A DNA stretch of 8,226 bases from Planctomycetota bacterium (GTDB lineage: Bacteria > Planctomycetota > Phycisphaerae > Sedimentisphaerales > SM23-30), in assembly GCA_029573975.1 (NCBI GenBank), contig JAKQBU010000030.1:1-8226 (forward strand). Reading direction: 5' to 3'. The notes under the pieces are model-generated. The model was not told the DNA's origin. It did no database searches and worked only from the letters and a program-made list of their open reading frames with translations. Made by a program: the position numbers and the translations under genes. The stretch's first letter is position 1; each line of letters opens with the position of its first letter. This document shows, in pieces, positions 1 to 5,738 of the stretch.

Positions 1-269
1 CGGGTGACAAACAAAAATTTGTTATACCCCTTTTTAAACGACACCCCGATCTCCTGGCCGGCCGCCGGCTCCATCTGCCTGGTCGAAACATCCGGTACCG
101 GCAGCGATACGATGATCCGATGTGTCTTCAAGGCGTAAAAGGTCGAATGGTAAACCTGCCAGTTGTTATCCTGCTTATTGGTTATGATGAAGGGCAAATG
201 TTTGCCGGCCGCTTCTTCCAGAAGCAGTCGGCATTCCGACCCGATGGCAAATTTACGATTCGATACCAC
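1..269 (-). CDS. PilZ/YcgR-like protein, N-terminal part (partial, GTG start, runs off the left edge)
   Basis: A minus-strand frame opens with GTG at 267-269 and stays open for 89 codons to the window edge. GGAGGA lies 8 nt before the GTG. The ATG closer to this site (275-277) is followed at once by TAA in its own frame, so GTG is the best start. The product begins VVSNRKFAIGSECRLLLEEA and shows an alternating beta-strand pattern: LPFIITN, NWQVYHSTFYAL, HRIIVSLPVP, then GQEIGVSFKKGYNKFLFVT at the visible end. A short helix, a beta-barrel and a G-V-SF-G-KFLF strand pair resemble the N-terminal region that precedes c-di-GMP-binding PilZ domains in YcgR-like proteins. The PilZ domain itself, with its RxxxR and D/NxSxxG motifs, would lie beyond the window, so the role is tentative. 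Its own promoter at 337-366 suggests a unit separate from the dehydrogenase operon. Confidence 0.65.
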   Translation of the reverse strand, partial: MVSNRKFAIGSECRLLLEEAAGKHLPFIITNKQDNNWQVYHSTFYALKTHRIIVSLPVPDVSTRQMEPAAGQEIGVSFKKGYNKFLFVT

Positions 270-277
270 TGTTACAT

Positions 278-283
278 TCCTCC
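278..283 (-). promoter_or_regulatory. Ribosome-binding site that decides the GTG start at 269
   Basis: GGAGGA on the minus strand sits 8 nt upstream of GTG. The nearby ATG, 0 nt from this site, would make a one-codon product. This spacing is the main reason for choosing GTG. Confidence 0.65.
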
Positions 284-336
284 GAAAAATCTGGTCTGTT
301 GACCGTTATCTTTCGTTCGACTCTTTGCTTCACTCG

Positions 337-366
337 TTTACAAAATGACAATCCAATTCGTGTCAA
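337..366 (-). promoter_or_regulatory. Sigma-70-type promoter of the partial left-end gene
   Basis: A perfect -35 box TTGACA (361-366), an 18-bp spacer and a -10 box TGTAAA (337-342, 4 of 6 consensus bases) face the GTG-start gene at 269. Transcription would begin near 330, giving a leader of about 60 nt. It begins just after the last possible reading frame of the upstream region, which fits a real transcript boundary. Confidence 0.5.
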
Positions 367-501
367 TTACCTATTCTTTCTTTTCGGCTCTCCGCCTGCC
401 AATCCTGAGCGGAAACCCTCCCGGGATAGGTTTTCTGGCACAACCACCCTGCCCCTCCTCAGTAAGTCGTGCATAGTCAAATACTTAAGAGACTCCCCCA
501 T
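367..501 (-). CDS. Possible small protein of 44 residues (weak)
   Basis: An ATG at 501 follows an AAGAGG-like purine run and opens a 44-codon frame ending in TAA at 367-369. The product would be basic (LLRRGRVVV near the middle, KRKNR at the end), with no recognisable domain and no membrane segment. It is in the same frame as the acyl-CoA dehydrogenase, and the frame is open from that gene's stop codon (550-552) to this ATG, so it may only be non-coding 3' sequence that happens to lack stops. The stop is directly followed by the promoter of the next gene. I do not recognise it and consider it more likely spurious than real. Confidence 0.2.
   Translation of the reverse strand: MGESLKYLTMHDLLRRGRVVVPENLSREGFRSGLAGGEPKRKNR
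413..433. repeat. Imperfect dyad in the spacer after the dehydrogenase gene
   Basis: AAACC at 413-417 mirrors GGTTT at 429-433, and TCCC mirrors GGGA at the centre, interrupted by one base on one side and two on the other. It lies about 50 bp upstream of the -35 box of the next gene. It could be an operator or a weak hairpin; it has no U-run in the minus-strand transcript. Confidence 0.3.
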
Positions 502-549
502 CCCCCCTCTTTCTTCCGCCTGCCGGTTATCGGTACCTCTGGCTGCCTC

Positions 550-2373
550 TTATCCTACCGGAACCGGGCCTACCACCGCCTCGTAATCCGTCATGCTGCT
601 CCGGTCCCCGCGCAAAATCTGCCGGCACAGCATTGTCACCCGGGCCGCATGATCGCGGATATACCGCCGGGCCACCACCCCCTTGTGAGCACGCACCTGG
701 CGATAACTGTCTATCCCGTCCCCATTGCCGCCCTGCGCCGGCTGGGTCGTAAAAACATCCTGCCGGCGGGGCTCCGCCACGCTCTGCTGCAGGAACAAAT
801 GCCCCACAATCAGCAGGATCGCCGCATCCACCAGCTTGCGCCCCTGCAAGTCCATATATTCCGTCCCCGGCTGGCTCTTCACAAAGCCAATGGCCTCCGC
901 CAGTTCCGTCCGCCCCTGCTTCAAAAGGTCCACCAATTCCGTTACCTGCTCCGGATACCCATACTCTTCCTGCTCCAGCAGATACTTCTCCGCCGTCCCG
1001 TTGCACACCCCGCGCACCGCCGCAATTATCTGCAACTGGCTGGTCCCCTCATAGATCGTCGTGATCCGAGCATCCCGCGCATACCGCTCCACCGGATAAT
1101 CCTTCATATACCCGCTGCCGCCCAGCACCTGAATCGCGTCATACGCCACCCGGTTGCACATCTCACTGGCGTAATACTTGCTCATCGGCGTCAGCATCGC
1201 CGACAGCCGCTTGTATTTCTTCTCCTGATTCTTCAGCTCCTTCTTAACGTCCTTGTCCAGTTGTTCCTCAAACTCCAGTTTCCGCAAAATACCATTTTCG
1301 TTATCCACGACAAAACAGGTTTCATACGTCAGCGACCGCGCCGCCTCAATATCGATCTTCATCTCCACCAGCAGATCCCGCACCGCCGGAAACGCCTCAA
1401 TCGCCATGCCAAACTGCCTGCGGCTGGCCGCGTAATCCCGCGCCACCCGGAACGCCGCCTCCGCGATCCCCAGCGATTGCGCCGCGATCCCCACCCGCGC
1501 CCCGTTCATCAGGCTCATCACATACGTCACCAGCCCCCGCTGCCGCTCCCCAATCAGCTTGCACGGCGTATGATTGAAAAACAGCTCGCATGTCGGCGAT
1601 CCGTGAATCCCCAGCTTATTCTCCAGCCGCCGCACCTTCACCGTCGGACCCCGGTCGCACACAAACAAACTCAGCCCCAGCCCCCCGCTGCGGTCCGGCT
1701 CGCTCCGCGCCAGCACCAGCAGCACCTCCCCGCACCCGTTGGTGATGAATCGCTTCACCCCGTGCAGACGCCACTGCCCCTGTTCATCCTGATACGCCCG
1801 CAGCTTCACCGCCTGCAAATCACTGCCCGCATCCGGCTCCGTCAGCACCATCGCCCCTGTCAGCTTCCCCTCCGCAAACCCCGGCAGATATTCCTGCTTG
1901 ATGGCCTCGTCCGCAAAGGCATTGATCGTCTCGGCGATCCCCTGCAGCCCGTAAATATTCATCAGCGCCGCGTCCGCCCGCGACACAATCTCATTGCTCA
2001 TCGTATAAAGCAGATTCGGACAATTGAGTCCCCCAAACCGGTGCGGCAGCGTACAGCCCATCACCTGCGCCTGCGCCAGCTTCTCCAGGTTCTCCTGCGT
2101 ACCCGGCGCATAACTCACCGTCCCGTCCTCATGCAGCGTATTGCCCGCCAAATCCACCGCTTCCGCCCGCGGGGCGATGTACTCCCCGCTCACCTGGCCT
2201 ACGATCTCCAGAATATGGTCGTAGTTATCCACCGCCTCCTCCGCGCTGCCCGGCGCCCAGTCATACGTCCCGCTGGCCGAAAAATCCCCCTCCATGATCT
2301 CCGCCAGCCGCTTCAGATCAAAATGCCGAAACAAAAAACGAATGTCATCATTATCCGTATAAAAATTACTCAT
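550..2373 (-). CDS. Acyl-CoA dehydrogenase, long (about 600 aa) form
   Basis: This FAD-dependent enzyme oxidises acyl-CoA to trans-2-enoyl-CoA, or runs in reverse with a suitable ETF. The 607 residues begin with an N-terminal extension, NFYTDNDDIRFLF (3-15), typical of a long family often found beside EtfBA. The core follows: LPHRFGGLN (109-117), MVLTEPDAGSD (175-185; flavin and substrate loop), KRFITNG (207-213), NKLGIHGSPTCEL (252-264), SRRQFG (317-322) and GGSGYMKDYPVER (418-430). IYEGTSQLQ (440-448) carries the probable catalytic base Glu442, matching Glu376 of medium-chain dehydrogenase. A charged segment at 365-390 and a C-terminal domain (about 460-595) complete it. Substrate length cannot be read from sequence. 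The ribosome-binding site is poor (GAGAG, or AAAGG only 2 nt from the ATG), but the N-terminal match supports this start. It is the last gene of the operon. Confidence 0.93.
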   Translation of the reverse strand: MSNFYTDNDDIRFLFRHFDLKRLAEIMEGDFSASGTYDWAPGSAEEAVDNYDHILEIVGQVSGEYIAPRAEAVDLAGNTLHEDGTVSYAPGTQENLEKLAQAQVMGCTLPHRFGGLNCPNLLYTMSNEIVSRADAALMNIYGLQGIAETINAFADEAIKQEYLPGFAEGKLTGAMVLTEPDAGSDLQAVKLRAYQDEQGQWRLHGVKRFITNGCGEVLLVLARSEPDRSGGLGLSLFVCDRGPTVKVRRLENKLGIHGSPTCELFFNHTPCKLIGERQRGLVTYVMSLMNGARVGIAAQSLGIAEAAFRVARDYAASRRQFGMAIEAFPAVRDLLVEMKIDIEAARSLTYETCFVVDNENGILRKLEFEEQLDKDVKKELKNQEKKYKRLSAMLTPMSKYYASEMCNRVAYDAIQVLGGSGYMKDYPVERYARDARITTIYEGTSQLQIIAAVRGVCNGTAEKYLLEQEEYGYPEQVTELVDLLKQGRTELAEAIGFVKSQPGTEYMDLQGRKLVDAAILLIVGHLFLQQSVAEPRRQDVFTTQPAQGGNGDGIDSYRQVRAHKGVVARRYIRDHAARVTMLCRQILRGDRSSMTDYEAVVGPVPVG

Positions 2374-2397
2374 GCCTTTTCTCTCTTGCTATTCTCT

Positions 2398-2411
2398 TCC
2401 GCCGCGGCGGA
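2398..2411. repeat. 14-bp perfect palindrome in the etfA-dehydrogenase gap
   Basis: TCCGCCGCGGCGGA is a perfect palindrome inside the 53-nt gap between etfA and the dehydrogenase gene. In the transcript it can fold into a 5-bp GC-rich hairpin with a CGCG loop. The rest of the gap is almost all purine on the mRNA strand. There is no U-run after it, so it is not an intrinsic terminator. An mRNA-stability element or a protein-binding site are possibilities. Confidence 0.55.
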
Positions 2412-2426
2412 TTTCTTCCTTTTCTC

Positions 2427-3455
2427 TTACCCTTTGTTCCTTATTGTCTTGGTCAATCGCGGCACCACCTCGCACAAATCGCCCTGGATCCGGTAATGCG
2501 CAAACTGAAAAATCGGGGCCTCCGGGTCGTTGTTGATTGCCACGATCTTGGCCGACTCCGCCATCCCCGCATAATGCTGCACCGCTCCGCTGATTCCCGC
2601 CGCGATATACAGCGCCGGCCGCACCGTCGTGCCCGTCTGCCCCACCTGGTGGTCATGGTCGATATACCCCAGGTCCACCGCCGCCCGGCTGGCGCCCACC
2701 GCCCCGCCCAGGCAATTCGCCAGCTCCCACAACATCTGAAAATTCTCCCGGCTGCCCACCCCCGCCCCGCCGGCCACGATAATCCGCGACGCCTTCAAAT
2801 TCACCTTCTTCGCCTCATGGTGCACCTCCAGCACCTTCAGCGCCAGGTCCTCCGCCAACAGCGACACCTTCTCGCTCACCACTTCCCCGGCAAACTTGCC
2901 GTTGCGGACCGGCATCGCCATCACCCCTTCCCGCACCGTCGCCATCTGCGGCCACCGGTCGAAATTCACAATCGTCGCGATGATATTCCCGCCAAACGCC
3001 GGCCGAATCTGCAGCAGCAGATCCTTATGCACTTCCTGGGTCTTGCTGATTTCAAAATCCCCGATCTGCAGGTCCGTGCAATCCGCCGTCAGGCCCGCCC
3101 GCATCGCCGAGGCCACCCGCGGCGCCAGATCCCGGCCCACCGCCGTCGCCCCATACAGCACAATCTGCGGCTTGTGTTTGGTAATCAGCTCACAAAGCAC
3201 CTTGGCATATGGGATTGTCTGGAAATGCTCCAGCAAATCATCTTCCACCACATACACCTTGTTCGCCCCAAAGGCAATCAGCTCAGCGCTCAGCGGCCGG
3301 ATATTCTTCCCCGCCACCACCGCCGCCAGCTTGACCCCCAGCTTATCCGCCAGCTCCCGCCCCTTGCCCAGCAATTCCAGCGGCACATCGCTCAGCCGCC
3401 CCGCCCGCTGCTCCGCGAATACCCACACTTCACCTTTTCGATTCACTTCTATCAT
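2427..3455 (-). CDS. etfA: Electron transfer flavoprotein subunit alpha (EtfA/FixB family)
   Basis: The 342-residue protein is the FAD-binding alpha subunit and partner of the EtfB encoded upstream. The N-terminal domain contains GATAVGRDLAPRVA (102-115) and LTADCTDL (122-129). RPAFGGNIIATI (151-162) ends this domain. The C-terminal FAD domain has VAGGAGVGSRENFQML (227-242), ASRAAVDLGY (255-264), VGQTGTTVRPALYIAAGISG (271-290) with QHYAGM (293-298), and INNDPEAPIF (307-316). These are the classical EtfA signature blocks. Two positions are less usual: Thr276 where a basic residue commonly follows QTG, and AHYRIQGD (319-326) in place of the common ADYGIVGD. The length is within the family's usual range of about 310-350. 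The ATG at 3455 follows an AAGGTAGG site. It is the middle gene of the operon, 53 nt before the dehydrogenase. Confidence 0.95.
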   Translation of the reverse strand: MIEVNRKGEVWVFAEQRAGRLSDVPLELLGKGRELADKLGVKLAAVVAGKNIRPLSAELIAFGANKVYVVEDDLLEHFQTIPYAKVLCELITKHKPQIVLYGATAVGRDLAPRVASAMRAGLTADCTDLQIGDFEISKTQEVHKDLLLQIRPAFGGNIIATIVNFDRWPQMATVREGVMAMPVRNGKFAGEVVSEKVSLLAEDLALKVLEVHHEAKKVNLKASRIIVAGGAGVGSRENFQMLWELANCLGGAVGASRAAVDLGYIDHDHQVGQTGTTVRPALYIAAGISGAVQHYAGMAESAKIVAINNDPEAPIFQFAHYRIQGDLCEVVPRLTKTIRNKG

Positions 3456-3493
3456 CTCGACCTACCTTATTTACTGTTTGTTTTTCTATTCTT

Positions 3494-4363
3494 TTATCCA
3501 ATCGTGTGGTCTTCAATCAGCTCATGCACCATCGCCCGGATCCCCTCCTCACTCGGATCGATATCCTTCTGCTCCGTCGCCGTCAGCACCACACTCTGAA
3601 TCCGGTGCACCTTGGTCGGACTGCCGTCCCGCCCGCACCATTGCAGATCCGCCGCCACATCATCCAGATTCCACTCCTCAATCAATAATCCCTTCTCCTG
3701 CAAGGCTTTCACCTCCGCTTCACCCGCCCCCGCCTTCCGCAACTCCGCCGGACTCTTCGCCTTCTTGTATTTCATCAGCCATTTCGCCCCCGCCGGCCGC
3801 GGCTCATTCGCCGTCTCCATCACCGTCAGCAGAATCGGCAGCCGGCCCTGAATCTTTTCCCAGCCCGCCCCGATATTCCGCCGCACCGTCACCTCGGTCC
3901 CCTGCAAAGCAATCAGTTCCTCCACATACGTAATCTGCGGAATATTCAGCTTTTCCGCCATCTGCGGCCCCACCTGGGCCGTATCCCCGTCGATCGCCTG
4001 CCGGCCGCACAACACCAAATCATACTTCAGCTTCCGCACAGCACAGCTCAAAATGTAACTCGTTGCCAGCGTATCACTTGCGGCACACCGCCGGTCCGTC
4101 ACCAGAATCGCCCGGTCCGCGCCCCGGTACAATCCCTCCCGCAGCACCTCGCAGGCACTCGGCAGGCCCATCGTCATGATTGTCACCGTTCCGCCGTGCT
4201 TCTCCCTGATCGACAGCGCCAGCTCCAGCGCATTCAAATCCTCCGGATTGAATATCGCCGGCAGCGCCGCCCGGTTCACCGTCCCGTCATCATTCATCGC
4301 CTTGCCCGTCACCGCCTTGGTGTCCGGGACCTGCTTCACTAATACCACGCAATCGTATGGCAT
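3494..4363 (-). CDS. etfB: Electron transfer flavoprotein subunit beta (EtfB/FixA family)
   Basis: The 289-residue protein is the beta half of the EtfAB heterodimer, which carries electrons between acyl-CoA dehydrogenases and other redox partners. Visible family marks are the N-terminal strand and loop VLVKQVPDT (7-15), the FNPEDLNALELAL helix start (38-50), LREGLYRGADRA (74-85) and GRQAIDGDTAQVGP (120-133). The last motif lines the cofactor pocket of domain III. In mitochondrial-type ETFs this loop reads DDDxNQTGQ and binds AMP; the DGDTAQVGP form is usual in FixA-like and FAD-bifurcating ETFs, so a second FAD is possible but not proven. The length is somewhat above the usual 250-265, with a charged segment around 198-230. 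The start has a strong AAGGAGA site 8 nt upstream and lies just below a good promoter. It is the first gene of a three-gene operon, 38 nt before etfA. Confidence 0.95.
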   Translation of the reverse strand: MPYDCVVLVKQVPDTKAVTGKAMNDDGTVNRAALPAIFNPEDLNALELALSIREKHGGTVTIMTMGLPSACEVLREGLYRGADRAILVTDRRCAASDTLATSYILSCAVRKLKYDLVLCGRQAIDGDTAQVGPQMAEKLNIPQITYVEELIALQGTEVTVRRNIGAGWEKIQGRLPILLTVMETANEPRPAGAKWLMKYKKAKSPAELRKAGAGEAEVKALQEKGLLIEEWNLDDVAADLQWCGRDGSPTKVHRIQSVVLTATEQKDIDPSEEGIRAMVHELIEDHTIG

Positions 4364-4371
4364 GTACGATA

Positions 4372-4378
4372 TCTCCTT
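4372..4378 (-). promoter_or_regulatory. etfB ribosome-binding site
   Basis: AAGGAGA lies 8 nt upstream of the ATG at 4363, the strongest Shine-Dalgarno match in the operon. It confirms the chosen etfB start. Confidence 0.75.
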
Positions 4379-4404
4379 TTCTTTCTCTTCAGTTAAAACG
4401 GCGT

Positions 4405-4433
4405 ACTCTAGGAAATTCTCTCCTGGCTGTCAA
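4405..4433 (-). promoter_or_regulatory. Sigma-70-type promoter of the etfB-etfA-dehydrogenase operon
   Basis: The minus strand carries a perfect -35 box TTGACA (4428-4433), a 17-bp spacer and a -10 box TAGAGT (4405-4410, 4 of 6 consensus bases). Transcription would start near 4398, giving a leader of about 35 nt that includes the etfB ribosome-binding site. The ideal spacing and the position just before the operon make this a good candidate. It also implies that the etf operon can be expressed independently of rho. Confidence 0.6.
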
Positions 4434-4615
4434 TCCCCCACCCAAACTCCTGTCTTGGCTATGGGTATTTTGAATTTTTTTTTCGTATAGTAAGACAACC
4501 TCTGAAATTTGCCTTATCCAAGCCCCGACCGTGAGGGAGGGGGTCAAATACATTGTTTCACATTTTGAAAATCTTATTTTTAGAGGCTCCCTTACATAGT
4601 AGAATCCATCTTTTT

Positions 4616-5728
4616 CTACGGCAGACTGTCCAAAAACGACTGGTTGGTTGGGTGTTTCTTCATCGCCTTGATTAGCGTCTCCACATCCTGGCCCACCTGC
4701 AGGCTGTCCAGATGCCGCCGCAGCCGGAAAATCTTCTGCAAGGCCTCCTTCCCGATGAGCAATTCCTCCTTCCGGGTCCCCGACTGGGAAATATTGATCG
4801 CCGGGTAAATCCGGCGGTTCGCCAGGTTCCGGTCCAGCACCAGCTCCATGTTCCCCGTGCCCTTGAACTCCTGAAAGATTACTTCATCCATCCGGCTGCC
4901 CGTATCCACCAGCGCTGTGGCGACAATCGTCAGCGAACCGCCCCGCTCATTCTTGCGGGCCAGCCCGAAAATCTGCTTCGGAAGCTGCAGCGCCCGGATG
5001 TCAATCCCGCCGCTCAGCGTCCGCCCGCTCGACTTCGTCCAACTGTTAAACGCCCGCCCCAGCCGCGTGATCGAATCCAGCAGAATCACCACGTCCCGAC
5101 CCACCTCCACCTGCCGCTTCGCCTTCTCCATCGCCAACTGCGCCGTCCGCACATGGCTGTCAATCGTCTTGTCGTTCGACGAGGCGATCACCTCCCCCTT
5201 GATATTCCGCCGCATATCCGTCACTTCTTCCGGCCTCTCATCGATCAGCAGCACAATCAGGTCAATCTCCGGATGATTCGTCGTAATCCCGTTGGATATC
5301 TGCTGCAAAAGTATCGTCTTCCCCGTCCGCGGCGGAGCCACAATCAGCCCCCGCTGCCCTTTCCCGATCGGCGTCAGCAGATCAATCACCCGCGTCCCCA
5401 GCGGCTCCGGACCCGTCTCCAGCCGGATCCGCTCCTGCGGATCCACAACAATGAACGTATCGAAACTCACCCGCGTATCCAGATAATCATCTGCCTTCAG
5501 ACCGTTAATCTTCAGCAGCTCCACGACATCCGGGCTTTTCCCGCGTTTGCCCTCATACCGCGCCTCGATCATCAAGCCGTTCCGCAAACGCAGATCCTTG
5601 ATGGTATTCATGCTCACAAACGGATCGATATCCCGCGGGATATAAAAATACCCCGGGTCCCGCAGAAAGCCATGCCCCTTCTCCGTTATCTCCAGCATCC
5701 CTGATACAATGTTATTTTCTTCCGTCAT
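4616..5728 (-). CDS. rho: Transcription termination factor Rho (short form without N-terminal helical domain)
   Basis: This is the hexameric RNA-dependent ATPase helicase that terminates transcription. The 370-residue protein opens with the cold-shock-like RNA-binding domain (about 8-80; GHGFLRD at 18-24). The ATPase core follows: Walker A APPRTGKT (131-138), catalytic glutamate in LIDERPEEVT (Glu164), Walker B VVILLDSITRL (Asp218), Q-loop region GGIDIRALQLPKQ (240-252), R-loop KGTGNMEL (289-296) and arginine finger SGTRKEELL (Arg319). E. coli Rho has 419 residues; the missing part is the N-terminal helix bundle. The reading frame stays open upstream to 5947, but that stretch overlaps the preceding gene and does not look like Rho. 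ATG at 5728 has a strong AAGAGGTG site overlapping the upstream stop codon, so translational coupling is likely. His19 stands where E. coli has an RNA-stacking phenylalanine. Confidence 0.96.
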   Translation of the reverse strand: MTEENNIVSGMLEITEKGHGFLRDPGYFYIPRDIDPFVSMNTIKDLRLRNGLMIEARYEGKRGKSPDVVELLKINGLKADDYLDTRVSFDTFIVVDPQERIRLETGPEPLGTRVIDLLTPIGKGQRGLIVAPPRTGKTILLQQISNGITTNHPEIDLIVLLIDERPEEVTDMRRNIKGEVIASSNDKTIDSHVRTAQLAMEKAKRQVEVGRDVVILLDSITRLGRAFNSWTKSSGRTLSGGIDIRALQLPKQIFGLARKNERGGSLTIVATALVDTGSRMDEVIFQEFKGTGNMELVLDRNLANRRIYPAINISQSGTRKEELLIGKEALQKIFRLRRHLDSLQVGQDVETLIKAMKKHPTNQSFLDSLP

Positions 5729-5730
5729 GA

Positions 5731-5738
5731 CACCTCTT
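5731..5738 (-). promoter_or_regulatory. rho ribosome-binding site overlapping the upstream stop codon
   Basis: The minus strand reads CTAAGAGGTGTCATG: the TAA stop of the upstream gene (5737-5739) runs into AAGAGGTG, with the rho ATG 2 nt further on. The overlap fixes the rho start at 5728 and suggests that ribosomes finishing the one-carbon gene help to initiate rho. Confidence 0.75.

Larger units (their letters stand above)
270..549. other. Spacer between the dehydrogenase gene and the partial left-end gene
   Basis: These 280 bp contain the weak 44-codon frame, the imperfect dyad, a promoter and a ribosome-binding site. A 10-bp direct repeat TCCGCCTGCC occurs at 391-400 and 515-524, at a level that could be chance. 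I see no intrinsic terminator for the etf operon. Confidence 0.5.
4364..4615. other. Intergenic region between rho and etfB
   Basis: These 252 bp hold no convincing gene. A 6-bp inverted repeat (GTAGAA and TTCTAC, 4599-4619) overlaps the rho stop codon but has no following U-run, so I do not call an intrinsic terminator. A run of nine A on the minus strand (4472-4480) lies upstream of the etfB promoter. A 54-codon frame at 4389-4553 lacks a ribosome-binding site and runs through the promoter, so it is not called. Confidence 0.6.

Noticed and set aside
391..524. 10-bp direct repeat TCCGCCTGCC at 391-400 and 515-524 as a mobile-element scar
   Set aside because: No transposase, terminal inverted repeats or longer similarity are present; a 10-bp match in GC-rich DNA can be chance.
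469..2496. 675-codon plus-strand reading frame
   Set aside because: It is fully antisense to the acyl-CoA dehydrogenase gene and part of etfA, has a low-complexity Arg/His/Pro/Gln composition, no family motif and no ribosome-binding site.
2496..3933. Plus-strand frames of 367 and 345 codons across etfA and etfB
   Set aside because: They overlap each other and lie antisense to two well-supported genes; their composition is that expected from antisense GC-rich codons.
4522..4546. C-rich and G-rich tracts (CCCC and GGGGG) as a possible terminator hairpin
   Set aside because: Only 4 bp pair around a long loop, with no U-run on either strand; not good enough to call.
4389..4553. 54-codon minus-strand frame between rho and etfB
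   Set aside because: It has no ribosome-binding site, no recognisable motif, and it runs through both boxes of the etfB promoter.
4599..4619. Possible intrinsic terminator after rho
   Set aside because: The 6-bp GTAGAA/TTCTAC stem is AT-rich, overlaps the stop codon and is not followed by a U-run in the transcript.
4712..5704. 330-codon plus-strand frame across rho
   Set aside because: It is antisense to a gene with every Rho catalytic motif, and the product has no recognisable domain.
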